Counted from the first letter of the stretch, positions 11,931-24,690 are shown. The stretch is 64,000 nucleotides of DNA from Chromobotia macracanthus (GCA_036877525.1 JAZGTH010000062.1:6938501-7002500); one strand, 5' to 3'. Program-made: numbers and translations. Notes: generated by a model from the sequence alone, not told the origin.

Positions 11931-12090
11931 AGGTTGTAGGAATGTTCCACTAACATTTTCATTAAGTAACAAAAAGGTTAAAAATGTTATTTTGAAAGTT
12001 CTAGGAACGTTCAAAATGCCCAGCTTTTTAGATGTTATATTAAGATATTTGCTTGGTTACAAGAACGGTATTCCACTAACTACTTTTTTA
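11931..12090 (+). mobile_element. CCCAGCTAACA-family transposon, truncated copy 1
   Basis: It shares AATGTTATTTTGAAAGTTCT, AGGAACGTTCAAAA and GCTTGGTTACAAGAACGGTA with the copy at 46018. The terminal CCCAGCTAACA is lost at both ends, so only the left-central part of the element remains. Confidence 0.7.
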
Positions 12091-12339
12091 CGACGTTTTT
12101 TATATATATGATATACAACAGGGAATTCCCTGTTAGCTGAGTAATTATTTGTACCTTTTTGTTCATTTTTACCCAAGTCCAGGTTTTTGGACTTGGGACT
12201 TTTTGATAAAAACTTTTCCCCAGACTGAAAGACATCCATAAAGCTCCTTTAGTTTTTATTAGATATTCTGTCAAAATTCAAGTTATGCAAATCAAAGGTG
12301 TCAGTTTTATTGGTGAAGTTGGTCTTCCCTCTTGTGGAC

Positions 12340-12358
12340 ACACTACAACATTACAATC

Positions 12359-12398
<40 letters not shown>

Positions 12399-12404
12399 GA
12401 TGTA

Positions 12405-12494
<90 letters not shown>

Positions 12495-12501
12495 TACAAT
12501 C

Positions 12502-12545
<44 letters not shown>

Positions 12546-12564
12546 GATTGTAATGTTGTAGTGT
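12340..12564. repeat. (TA)n tracts inside a duplicated hairpin element
   Basis: Perfect 24-bp inverted arms (ACACTACAACATTACAATCA then TTTA at 12340-12363; the reverse complement at 12541-12564) enclose long (TA)n. The core motif ACATTACAATCATTTA occurs four times in alternating orientation: about 12349 (+), 12394 (-, one base short), 12491 (+) and 12541 (-), with (TA)n between each pair. This is best explained as one hairpin unit duplicated in tandem. Small MITEs that carry (TA)n at the centre look like this. Confidence 0.85.
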
Positions 12565-12724
12565 CTGGTAGGCTTTTTCCACTGACAAACAACTGACAAA
12601 CAATTATCCTTGTCCTACAGACACTGGCTGTTATCCACAATATTTTAAAATATTTTAAAACCAGGTATTTTCAGGGGACTCTTCTATACTTAAATTACAT
12701 AATCTTGTTTCAAGTCATTTCTGC

Positions 12725-12906
12725 TTAATATTTTAAATCCTGACTGGTATGACTTAAATAAGTCAAGCACATTTTTAACTAGTTCTAATAAGTTACAGCA
12801 ACCCAACGCCAGTCAACATTATAAAGAGTAAGTCGAAATGACGTGTGCAGCCAAGTTGATTAAATTTAAGAATTTAAGTCAGCAAAGTTTTTTTTTTTAC
12901 AGTGTA
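12725..12906 (+). mobile_element. CTTTGCTG-ended MITE, copy 1 (left end eroded)
   Basis: Positions 12725-12839 match 24543-24650 closely: TAATATTTTAAATCCTGACT, GTTACAGCAAC, CCAGTCAA and AGTAAGTCGAAAT occur in the same order. The right end at 12855-12887 is the inverted complement of the left end of copy 2 (CTTTGCTGNCTTAAATT...AATCAAC), then a T run and ACAGTGTA. The left terminus cannot be placed. Confidence 0.7.
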
Positions 12907-13099
12907 TGCTCTTCTTCTATGGACCACCAGGGGTCTCTCCTCACAATCAGTTTCTCTGCAGAGATTAGCATTGTGTGTTTTAGCAAGACAATAAATTGTC
13001 AAGTCTAGGTCATTTCTGTGTTTTAATCCAATGTGAAATATCAGTCTGTGAACCACTATGCTGGGACTGGAAAAGGCTCAGATTCTGTAAGGAAAATCA

Positions 13100-16000
13100 A
13101 GACATAAGATTTCCTCCATGCTTTATGTAGCAATGGAATGGAATGGAATGACTATTGGTCTTAAGCAAGCCTTATCTTTTCCCTCTTCTGAGGCTGACTG
13201 ATGAATGCATACACAAGTTCAAGTGAAAAATACCCTGGAGGGGCGTTTATTTTCTACAAAAGAATAAAGAGTGCCCACTGCTGGGAGAGAAGCAGGTGGT
13301 GTTGTGTTGGCAAGTATCAGGGTTATTGTAACTTCAGGTGCAGCTGTGTGGGCCAAGTCGCCCGTCCCAGATTTCTCACTTTCCTTAGCAAGAGGAAAAC
13401 AACATTGGTTGTTTATAGGAGTGTCAGATGCTGCCAGATATATTGATCTGTCCTCTGATTGTGACTGATGGGCAACAGATAACTTTGGCTCATCCGCCTT
13501 TTATGTCCACATGACCAGGCAATTATTGTTGCCCAGGGCAACACTGATAGGCATCTTGGCAGCTTGGAATCATACTGTGTAACTGGGACTGGATGGGAGT
13601 CTGTGAGATGATACAAAGCGTGGGTTTTCTCTGCCTATGAATACAGACTGTATTAGAAAATAACCGAGGTACATTATTCTCCTGGGAGCAAGAACATTCA
13701 AAGACTCCATGAAATTTTGAAAATGTTTTGAAACCTTTAAGCAGATTTAAAATGTGCAGTCTTTTACTCAAGGAAAGAATACCATAAATGTTGACAATGC
13801 CAAAGCTGAAAATCTTCAAAAAAACGTTCTACACTGGACTGTTGTGCTGTTAAATGTTTCCACCATATATTGAATATCCATATAAGCCACATAGCCATAT
13901 AATGCTTTTCCACATACCATCAGCTTTTTATCTAAAACATCTCATTTATACCCAAGCAGCTTTATCACAATATGAAACAACCAACAACATGGTCATTCAG
14001 AGACTGAAGGTGAACCTCCGAATTCAATTGCCCAACTGGACCTTTGCCCTCTTTTGACTCAGTAATCAATAGTGTAGCAGGTTGTGACAACAAACATCTT
14101 GTCTCACATTCGCAGCACAGCATGCCCAGGAGTAAAACTCCTCACCTTACACACCTCGCTACATATGACCCACAAAACCTCCATCAGATCAGCTTTACAC
14201 AAGCTTTGACATATGCCTATCCGTAGAGCCAGAGGAACAAAGCATGACAGGAATGTGAGCAGTGTTTCTCGACCCTGGCCCGGCTAAAATAAGCCTTCAG
14301 ACTGCATGTGCTAGCTTTTGTATTTCGCATGAGGCCATTGTCCATCTCCTGCTTGCTTCTGTCAGCTGCTGTTGTCATTGCGAGTCTGCTTTGCCCTTTT
14401 TGAATTGATGATATGTCACAGCAAAAGCCTGTTAGCACAGTCCTGTTAGTATAGACAGGTGGCTTTGCACAGGTGTTAGACTGAATGAAGACAGCCCACC
14501 TGCAACTTCTGAGAGTCTTTCACATGAACAAACATTTGTCAGCTGGTTAGAGACACACTTGAGAAACAAATGAACATCTATGAGACTGGAAGAGCCTTCA
14601 AAGTTGGTCTGTTTCTTAAAGAGTGTATATACAGTGGAACAGTATAAATAATAACGTGTTATGAAGCACTGCTTTAAAGTAGTTAGATGAGCAATATCAG
14701 ATTTTAATAAAAAGGACACAATGGAAATGGGCTTATTGCAGATAAAATATAAAGCTTAGGGCTTTATATTTTCACTACACAGTTATCATGGTTCAAAGAA
14801 TTCAGGGTAAAGTGTTAAAATTATATGTCGGATCCGTTTTAGTAATTCTTTCTACATTTAGTCTGGTTTAAAACATATTAATTAAAACAACCCAGTATTT
14901 ATCTTGACCAGGTAAACAATTAAAACCGAAGGGAGATTCTGTTATAGTACTTTGAAACTAGTCACACAGCATTCAGCACATCATGTATCCTGAATTTCAG
15001 ACTAAACAAGAACTCTTATTTGGTTCTTTACTGAGATGAATGTAACTCCAATATGTGCTTTTCATTGGAAGTTTCTAGTGATTCCAAGTCATTTACACAA
15101 GGGGGCACTGTTGACACATGACCACTGCTTCATGTGAGAGCTGAAGTATCTTCATCAACTACCAATATGCTAGGAAACAAGCTTAACAAATTATTCATTT
15201 GCAAACGTTTGTTTAGAATTCAGTGTGTCTTTAAAGGCTGCTAGTGCCATCTGCTGACTAATTTCACTTTAGTGGCAGAAACGCTCTGTTGAGCTGGGCT
15301 TGAATTAGAAGAGTAAAAACAGATCGTTCTTATGTTACTCTATTGGTGGTCCTGTGCCAGAATGACAAGGTCCTCATTATACTGACAAAATCTTTAAGGA
15401 TGAACTGAGCTTAGAGGACTCTCATCCTAAAGCTAAGCAAGAGATGTGTGCAAATAACAAATATAAGTAACACCAGTGAGGGAATCCCATAAAGCTCCTT
15501 TGACATTTTGTTTGATGTACGACTGGGTCTCTTAACATTTGCGATGAGTGGCACTTATCGACAAACACCTGGATTTTAAAAGCTTTGGGTTATTGAAAGG
15601 TATTTGTAGACTGTAAGGGAACTATTCATTGTCGTCAATAACAAAGAAGGTTAGAGGCAGAAACACCTGACTAAAGTTGTACTAATAACCAACCATAAAC
15701 TCTCGAAGGATTGTTGCTGTTGACAAGTTATTCGATATTTAAGTCACCACGGCCTATACAATTTTGCTTTGCTGGCATAAAAACAATGGCTAATAATATA
15801 AAGAGAAAAATATAGTGCCTTGGGGAAAACAAAATTATTGGCTAAAAAAACCCCAAAGGTATATTACATCTCACCGTGATTGGGTTGTTTTATTAAGGCT
15901 TGGTGCTATATTATTTTCTTACCACCGAAGGACACGTAAATTATTTATTGTTGTGTGGATGTTCAGATATTTCAAGTTTTTCAAATAAGGGAGTTATTTT

Positions 16001-16259
16001 AAGATCCCTGACGTAAGGAACACTGTCTGCTTCCCCTCAAAAAATGCTTAGCAAGAGAGTCACATAAACCAGCTTGAACGGAAAGACTTTGAATTTAAAG
16101 TTGTTGATTGAATTCTGCCATCAGTCTTTTTGCAGCACCAAAGTCCTATTTACGGCAAGAAAGTGGACACACATTATGATTGGCCACAGTCACTGGAATT
16201 ATACATTTATAACGTGCCAAATGAATCATAAAACGGATTCTGCATGGTGATATTTATGC
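13100..16259. other. Intergenic, no gene seen
   Basis: It contains a short (AATGG)3 at about 13132-13148 and a perfect 12-bp stem hairpin at 14744-14772. Short open frames in several registers at 13.2-13.8 kb overlap one another and have no family resemblance. Confidence 0.6.
14744..14772. repeat. Perfect inverted repeat, 12-bp arms and 5-base loop
   Basis: AAAATATAAAGC, TTAGG, GCTTTATATTTT. It is AT-rich and could be chance in DNA of this composition. Confidence 0.8.
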
Positions 16260-16400
16260 CAATTAAAATATTTATTTAAAGTCAAGCATTAAACCTCATT
16301 ACAGATCATTAATATGCAGCAAACCACCCGGACCTAATCAATCAAGGTCACCATGGTGATGTTGGCCTACTTGGGACGATCCTTTGAGTGACATGGGATA
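16260..16400. promoter_or_regulatory. Candidate conserved non-coding element
   Basis: High-complexity stretch with clustered motif matches: ATCAATCA at 16337-16344 (TGATTGAT on the other strand, PBX/HOX-like), TCAAGGTCA at 16342-16350 (ERR/SF-1-like half-site) and the palindrome TCACCATGGTGA at 16348-16359. Motif matches alone do not show function. Confidence 0.25.
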
Positions 16401-19400
16401 ACAAGGTGTTCCCTAATCTCCTGAGTACTTATAGCTTGCAAAGAAATGAAAGTGACTGAGAAATCTATATAAGACATACAGCCCAGTAGAGCTTCCTGAA
16501 TCAGTTAGTGTTATCAGTGCTCAGTTGTCTTAGCATGCACACAGATCAATCTGTGAATAAATAAGGTGCTTTATTACACCAGTATTGTACATGTACATAT
16601 ATAATAAATACTATAGAGTATACCAGTTTATGACTTTTGGTGAAGATACGGTTGCATCACCTAACACTGAAAATGTTAAGACTTATTTTATTCAAAGAAA
16701 TTTAGGATCTTTACAAAAGAAGCCCCTCTAAAATGGCTCCCTATATTCAGGCACTGCTTTCTTGTGGAGTTCATTACAGTACATGCTAAAAACATTGCGA
16801 TAATACAATGCATGGAAAGCATAACACTAAATTATTTAACAATAATTGAAAGTGGAGACATGGGAGAAACAATCAAATAGATCATGTGTATCCTCAGAGA
16901 CATCCAATTGACTTTGGAATGCCACATTTATTATCATAATTAAAACAGACCTTTCTGTGAACTACATAAGGTTGAAATATGCCCAGTGCGGATACATTTT
17001 GAATTTGAATTCATTCATTAATTATATTTCTCTCTTTGTGAGGTTTGAATATAAAAAGCTTGCTTTTCTGACCTTGCTGCTGTACTGAACTCTTGCCCTT
17101 GTTATACTTCCTGTCACAGCGTTGTAGGGCTTCAGATTAGCTGACAAAATGACACAAATGACTTCACATCCCCTCGTAGGTGTGCCTGGCTTGTCCACTG
17201 GTTCACTGTAACCATTCACATTCCAGTGAGTCCAGATGCATTTTACATCATTGCCGGTGGCAGTGCAGCCCTTAGAAACATTTGACAATTACTGATGTGC
17301 TTCTTTATTTCTAAAGGCTTACAATCTAATTTTTTCAACACATATTTTCCTCCACCTTATGCTTACCCTCTGTTAGGTGGCTAGAAAAACCAGTATAATT
17401 TTTACTGCCGTGCTTGTACAGTGCACTGCAGATTGGCTGTATTGATGTATTGCTTTGCCGTATGAGGGCTGGACTTCAGTCTTCTTATGCAGGTTCACCC
17501 AGTTCAAAATGAGAGCCACCCCTACTGTCTTATCTGTCCGGCCAAACAAGGCCAGGGGGCAGTGGGGAGCTTGTAATAATGCCACAACATTGGTAGGCGA
17601 TTGTCTGCTTATTAAAAGGGTACTGGAGTGGAACATAACATTTCAGTTTCAATTAAATCTATGAGAGCATATGTAATGCATCTTAAGACCTTACTGTGTG
17701 AGGAGCCTTTTGAATTCCTATGAGGTTGTTGTTGATATGGCAGTGAAATTAGCTTCCTTATGAGACTGTTCATCAGAGCCATTAGTGCCTAATGTAGCAG
17801 CCTGTCACATACCTTCACGTTGTATTTTCAGTACTCAGAATGTGGGAAGGATGAGTCTCTAGCAAAAGATACTGTATTCAGAAGAGAATTTGTTTATTTG
17901 CACATGGAGTCTGCTTTGTTTTAGCTCTCAAATTATGCAATTCAGCTAACAATGTAAAAATGTATATATATCCTGTCTATGTTAATGGTTTATATTACAA
18001 ACAATAGACAGCACATATACAACTACAATCAATCTTTTTGTATTATATTTTTATACATAATTACATATACATTTTATAATTTTATTATAGTGTACAATTG
18101 AGTATCCCACTTTATTTTGTTGTCCCTATGAGTAGAATACATTCCTAATAATTCAGTGTTACAGATACACAACCCATAACACATGCATTCTATTGATAAA
18201 CTGTTCTTTGGTACACTTTTGTTACATTTTATTGAAGACTGCATAAAAATATAGAAGTCGGTTCTGAAAATACCAAACCAGTTACACTTTGAAAGAAGAT
18301 GAAAATAGGCCTAGTATTAGATAGGTCTGAAAGATGAAATTTATGTAAATTTCTTGTTAATTTTCCTCAGTCTCCAACACAAACTGTATTACACTGCACA
18401 TGTTCAGTGAATAGGGACATCACTGCAGGGGAGAGCTAGAAAGTGTTTTACAATGAATTATTTGTTTTAGGCAGTCAATAGTAACTGATAGAATGTTGTG
18501 TCTTCCTTACTTAGCATAATTGCCATTATGTGAACTATGGATCTGAAAAATATGATTATGTTAATTCTGACAATGGACGAAAACAACCTTGAGAGCTAAC
18601 GCTGCATGAAATAATAGCTTGGTAATACTTCATTACCGAGGTGGCAAGCATTATTTGTGCAACAACAGATTTGACCTCAGGCTTTAAATTTTTTCTCAGC
18701 TGTTTTTCAGGAGACATGACTGCTGCAATCCATTAAATATTGCAATATTTGCATGTGTAGCAATAAAAGACAACATGTTAAAGCTAAAGATCCGGATGTC
18801 CATGCTGTAGGCAATTTACATACACAATACACAATGTGTTTATGGAGGGGCAGAGCTTGGCTTTTTTGCTGTGTGGTTGTGAGTGAGAGCCTAGGTTAGG
18901 CCAAACTACTTTTGCAGCTAGTCTATTAACTCTGTGTATGTGTAACAGCCCCGGGCAGATATTACAAGACCTGCCGCAGTATCTCCTTTAATAGGAAATT
19001 GGTGTAATCTCCACAAATTTGGGATGATTAGCAGCTGATTGGCTCTTTTAACCGCAAGACTTCCATTTTTAATGCCATGTTCCACCCCTATTGAGTTTTG
19101 TGATGTCTGTCAAAAACATTTTGTGTTACATTATCTTCCATTCGTGTGCAGATAAATGGCCCACTTCTACTTAAGTGCAAATTCCAGATATAGTACAAAA
19201 TTTGCTGCAATTTTTAAGTGGATGGTAAATGGCCAAAAATCATTCATGACATATTTATATATTAAGTTATAAGTTATATTAAGTTTTATTTTATTAATTT
19301 TAACATTTTTTCCAACTAATATCAGTCTTAAATAAAGTCCTATTTGTCTAGTAGCAGTTGGTACACTGGTCCCAACAAAGCTCTGCTATAATTTAATTCA

Positions 19401-22400
19401 GTTTTTTTTGCCTGATACTATATTTTTGGATGTTTTGGTTTTGTTTTTAAAAAAATTACAATAATAAATGACTTAAAAAAATATTTAATAAATGGCACAT
19501 GCTGTTTTAGACAATGTGATGAACATCCACATTTTAAAAAAATGTTGCACAAAATCACAAAACTTGGGTGTGTGCAAAAACTTTTATGGACTTATGTAAG
19601 TGTATAATGTACTGATTAAATGCAGAGCTCTAACTGCTGTCCTCAGCTGTGTATGAGAGGAACAGTGTACTCACCATTGGCAAGCAGCAGCCGAAAGCTG
19701 CCAGCTTCCATATCTCTGCTGTGTTGGCCTACAATCTAACTAACTTTCAGGGCTTGCTTGACTTCTTGGCTGCTCCTCGTACCCTTTGATGTCTGTTCTC
19801 TTCAGCCAAAACTATTTGCTCCCTTTCCTTTAGAGCTTCCGGCTCTGCCCTCTGCATTGCTCCTTTTTAGTAGCTCCTTTTTGTCTTTGCTTGTTCACTT
19901 TCCCTCATTCAGGCACGACAGCTCTTTTCTTTTGCCCTTCCATCTCTTTGCTCTATCTGGCCTTTTATTCTATTACTCTTTCTAGACCCCTTTTTTCTTC
20001 TTTTATTGCATTGTGCTTGCTCCCCAGCTGTCCTTCTCTGCCTCCATGATAAAATATTCCCCCCACCTCTCGCTACCTCTGAGACTTTTCAAAGCTAGGT
20101 CACGATAACAGATCCATCGCTAGCTGTTGTGTCACACCTCACCTAGATCAGAAGAACCTGGGGTATCTAACAGTGCCTCAAAGGGAGACAGCTAATCCTA
20201 CCCACAATGCTCTCGATCTGTCTCAGAACAGTCGATTACATTAAACATGTAGCACCATATTGGGTGTCGGACTGTTTTGGCTTAACCCAGGTGGATGCAG
20301 ACTGACAGTGGTTGGTTTCTTCTGTAATTACATGTTTTGGCAATGGCTGGTGATGATTTGTTTTTCTCCACTGAGGAAAAACTCCACTGGTCTTATTATC
20401 CTTGCTGTTTGTTGAGACCTGTATTCATCTATTGTCAGTACTGTCTAACAAGGTTGTGAAAAGCGAAACTAATCAAAAGGCAAACACGAGTTAGAGGCGA
20501 CTCATAGTCAATTTACATGTATTTCTGTATTACTCACTTGGCACTTTATTTTAATGGAGGAATTGGCATGTAAGTGTGGCAGTGACTTGGGAGGGTAAAC
20601 TCAATATGATGTAAGATTGGGAAATCGGGTTGAATTTCACCATCGCCAAAGCCGACAGGACAGCATTAATCTTCAGACATATCCCAGAATCCCATGCAAA
20701 CCGTATATTGTTGAAGTAGAGTTGCAGGCGAGATAATCATAATTTCAAAAATGTTATATGATGCCATTTATTGAAATTCTACAAGTACATCGTTTTACCA
20801 CTATCTGCACCATGCCCCAACATGCTTTCATTGAATCTCTTTGGCTTTGATTTCATTGTCAGAAATGATAATGCATACTGGTACATCTCTCCTGATATTT
20901 GCTGAGAGCTTGTGTAGTCATTTGTCTTTTGTAATGATGACTGAGGGACATCACAAGCTATCAGTTGGTATGCCAGCCCTAATACTGCACAGACTGTGAG
21001 ACAGAGTGATGTCTGAGTGCCTGCTCACCTCATTGAGTACAGCTCACGCCATGTCTCCCTTTCCTGTGGTGTGCTGTGGTGAACTGAGAGACCTGATTAT
21101 ATTCATAATGTTGTGTCTCATGGAATTTTAATATAGGGACACGGGGTTAGTTGTCACACATGGAAGTAATTTAGGGGAATTGTTAGGTGAATATGTCAGA
21201 CCAGTCCAGCATTAACTCCCCACTGATTGCCAATGACTGTAAATTCCTAAACTAATGGTGGAAGATGTTATTTTAGTTCAATAATGATTTGTGGTTAACT
21301 GATACAGGTTTTAAAATGCATCATGCAAATGGCAGTACAATATATAGACAGATAAGGTAGCATCTTGAATAAGTTTTGTGAGTACTGTCAGTTAAAAGTT
21401 TGTCTGAGACACCATTTACACCTTCCGCAGAACATTTGCTTTAGTCTGAAAATTCTGGCATCATCTGCCCACGCTGAAATCGCTCAAAACTTGTAGGACA
21501 TATTTCCTGTATAACACTAAAAGAGTTATTATTAAAATGTCAAAGCTTTTCCATACAATTCAACTGCTTGTTGATCACTGACTATCATATTCGGTTTTAA
21601 TTTTGCAGGGTTTGTCAGATCCCACGCTAATATAAAAAGGTTTAAAGTTTTTTATACTATAGTTATGGTAAAAAAATAAATGATGTGCCCAATAACAAAA
21701 TTGCTGAATTTAAATGAAACAAGATTCCATAAAAATATTTGACAAATTAGGCTTGTTGATTGATTTTGGAACTGATGCAACTATGACTAATTTTCGGGCA
21801 CAGTTATGAATGCCAATCATCCCAAAATATCCTTCAATGAATCCACCTGCCCGTTAGTATTTCACAATAGGTTTGGAAGCTGTTTCCCAAAGATTCCCCT
21901 TCTGTAAACTTTGAAAACATCTTTGGTGTACTTCAGCTGTGACAGGAGTGACTTTTAAAGGTGAAGGATTGCAGGACTATAGCAATTAGAGTTGTGATAT
22001 GATTTAATCACTGCCATATGGTATTTACTTTCACTGAACAATGGCCAAACTTAAGCTCAAGTTTAAGCTTAAGACTCTAATGGACAAAGGGTGGCAGGAC
22101 AATGAGGACAGGTGTTGAGGTATAAAAATGACGCTAATAAGTAGGCGTATGCCCCCAGGGACCATCTTTGCCTTATTGGCCATCCATTCAGAAGACAGCA
22201 GCCCATTCTTGCCATGGACAATCAGGCAATTAAAGTTCCATAACCGGTAGCCATTGAACACAAACATTCTTTACAAGTCCGTTCAGCATCCGCAGAGCTC
22301 TCCTGCTGACACGCCATCATAACAATGATGAATAGGGCCCCACATTTATAGTACCATAGCTGTAAACGCTAATGAAGGGGTGTGTTACAATGACTGTGAT

Positions 22401-22835
22401 ATATAACTTCAAAGCCACATAAAATCTAGCAAAATTATCATAAACATCAGAGAGGAGATTGAATTGAGTAATAAACAGCTTATCATTTAATGACAGTGAG
22501 AAGAATGAAGACTAAATGCATTTCTGCATTTCTCACTGGAGAATGTGTTCAATAAATGCAGAATGACATAAGTATTGTAACATTTTATTGTGCTAATCAA
22601 ATTTTGTAGGGTTTTGGTAAATCTTTTTTTTCGAAAACATTGTGCAGCTAAACTCAGTCACACAATGTTTGGAGAACAGTATAAAGGCTTTATTGATGCA
22701 GAAGTCTTATATACCTTTCAAACATGTTTCACTTTCACTCTTCACTTTCACTTTTCACATGTTTCAGGTTTCATTTGCTCTATTATAGGTTGTTATAACC
22801 CAAACATTTCTAAAAGTCACATAGTAAGAGTGTGC
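16401..22835. other. Intergenic, no supported gene
   Basis: Largely unique AT-rich DNA with a pyrimidine-rich segment at 19780-20080. One exon-like segment on the minus strand ends at 19675 with a strong donor. No transposon is recognised in this stretch. Confidence 0.6.
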
Positions 22836-22998
22836 CACACAGTGTCCCAAAAAAGTATCTGTACATTTCTTACACTTAATACATGATTTACTTGTACCCA
22901 ATTTACCCAAATTAAAAATGCTACTTCGATATCTTGTTATATAATTCAAAAACATTGAGTGTGGCTTAAGTATCCAAACACATTTTGATGCAGTGTAT
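22836..22998. mobile_element. Possible Tc1/mariner-type MITE remnant
   Basis: The left end reads ACAGTGTCCCAAAAAAGTAT. The right end, read inward, gives ACACTGCATCAAAATGTGTT then GGATACTTAAGCCACACT, which resembles fish Tc1/mariner MITE ends. The two ends are only loosely complementary, so this call is tentative. Confidence 0.35.
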
Positions 22999-23066
22999 GT
23001 TGCTTGTTTTGAAAGAGGTAAGTGATGCATAAAAGCATGAAATTATGAGTGCCATGAAATTATTAT

Positions 23067-24340
23067 TACAGTGCCTTAAAAAAGCATTTGACCTTTTCCT
23101 GATTTCCACTTTCATTGCATATTTCTCTCATTGAGTGGTTTCATATCAAATGAAAATAGACAAGATAAAACTGACATAACACTTTGTTTGTATAATTATT
23201 TTAATAATTTAATAGAAAGTCAACAGTTACCCAGATGCCCCGTAAGAAAGTTTATAGTTTTAAATCTTAAGTCAACAAACATGTAGTGGGAAATTAGATT
23301 CAGGAGATTAAACACAGGCATGTTTTCCTGTAGCCAGTACTGTTGTGTTTAAATTCCACATATTGAATCTTACTATCAGATAGAGATAGTCACCACAAGG
23401 TTTCTACAGGTACAGAAACACACTGTCAAAATTAAAGAAAATTCCAAAACAGCTTAAAATTGTTGTTAAGATATATCTGACAGATGAGATACGTTTAATA
23501 CTGTAATTCTTTCTTCTAAGATTAAATGACAAGCATCTCAAATGTTTCTCCTGAGACCCAGAAATCTCACGTCTCTTCTAGCGTTACAGAAAAGATCTCA
23601 ACACGTCACAAACTGTGCTCAGGTTTGACAAGATACCAAACTTTGCAATTAAAATTCAAGATCATTGAGGTTTCAACATGAACCCAAAGATTTCTCATTA
23701 GATTTATTTAAAATCAGATTTTTAAGTTCTGCATTAATTGTATAGCGCTATACTCTTAATGTATTTCAACAGTAGCTTCATTTGTATTTATTTCTATTTC
23801 ACAGCAACACCTCATCCAGGAGGTTTCAGAAGATCCCAGAAAAACTACCAATGAACTGCAGATGTTATAAAAAGGGACTGAGAAAAAAATTATTTTATAA
23901 AGAGTAGTAAAGTGAAAACATCTGCTTACCAAGAAGAACATCACAGCTCATCTCATATTTAAAATTAATAAAATTCATAGTGTAATCTCTCAATGCAAGT
24001 CTTCCAGCATCTGGTATAAAATTTAAATATATAGTGTATTTACTGTAAGAACAATATCTATTGTATAACATGGTAGTGATACTTTGCAGTCTCAGGACCT
24101 GAATGACTTATCACTAAAGGAATCAAGCAGACGATGTACCAGACAATTCACAAAGACAGCATTCGACCATCTGTGTATGAACTGAAGTTAAAGTGTAATT
24201 GGTAATGCAGTGGGACAATGGTCCATAACACAGAATCAATTTGACACCTGAATGGCTGAAAAGAAATAAAAAGAAAGCTTGGGAGAGGCCTGGTCAACGT
24301 CCTGATTTAAATTCAATAGAAACAAGGTTACAGGGTCTGC
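23067..24340 (+). pseudogene. Decayed Tc1-like DNA transposon with transposase remnant
   Basis: The left end after a TA dinucleotide reads CAGTGCCTTAAAAAAGCATT and continues like the terminal repeat of fish Tc1 elements. At about 24150-24325 a broken frame still reads like the C-terminal part of Tc1 transposase: IRPSVYELKLK, then after a frameshift QWDNGP-stop-HRINLTPEWLKRNKKKAW and RPGQRPDLNSIE, matching the HNDPKHTS...WLK...WPSQSPDLNPIE region, including the Asp of the catalytic DDE set. Multiple stops and frameshifts show an old, dead copy. The right terminal repeat is not visible; a SINE follows directly. Confidence 0.75.
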
Positions 24341-24351
24341 TGTTCTATATT

Positions 24352-24483
24352 CAGCAAACATTTTTATCCAAAGCAAATTACAGTGCATTTAAACTATAGT
24401 TTTCATGAGTACATGCTTTCCTTTGGAACCAAACCAGTGACCTTGGTATTATTAGCACCATGCTCTACCAGCCCGAGCTGTAA
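24352..24483 (-). mobile_element. tRNA-derived SINE, copy 3 (minus orientation)
   Basis: On the minus strand: GAGCTCGGGCTGGTAGAGCATGGTGCTAAT-like head (A box), ACTGGTTTGGTTCCAAAGG (B-box region), then TGTAATTTGCTTTGGATAAA tail. It is the same family as the copies at 725 and 11187. It lies between the Tc1 relic and a MITE. Confidence 0.7.
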
Positions 24484-24690
24484 GAAAAAACTTTGCTGCC
24501 TTAAATTTTTAAGTTGAATCAACATGGCTGTACACGTCAACTTAATATTTTAAATCCTGACTTAATTTTTAAAATAATTTAAGCAACTTTTCAACCTTTT
24601 TTGTTACAGCAACTCAATACCAGTCAAGATTACAAATAGTAAGTCGAAATAGTAGTAAGTCGAAAAAAATTGTTTTACTGTAAAAATGTT
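24484..24690 (+). mobile_element. CTTTGCTG-ended MITE, copy 2
   Basis: The left terminal repeat is at 24491-24523 (CTTTGCTGCCTTAAATTTTT then AAGTTGAATCAAC). The body matches the copy at 12725, and the right end has TTTTACTGTAAAAA. It abuts the SINE at 24483 without a gap, so insertion history here is layered. Confidence 0.7.

Noticed and set aside
12285..12603. Open frames of up to 103 codons on both strands made of YIYIYI
   Set aside because: They are translations of the (TA)n tracts.
23067..24340. Active Tc1 transposase gene
   Set aside because: Stops and frameshifts break the frame and no initiating region or right terminal repeat is visible.
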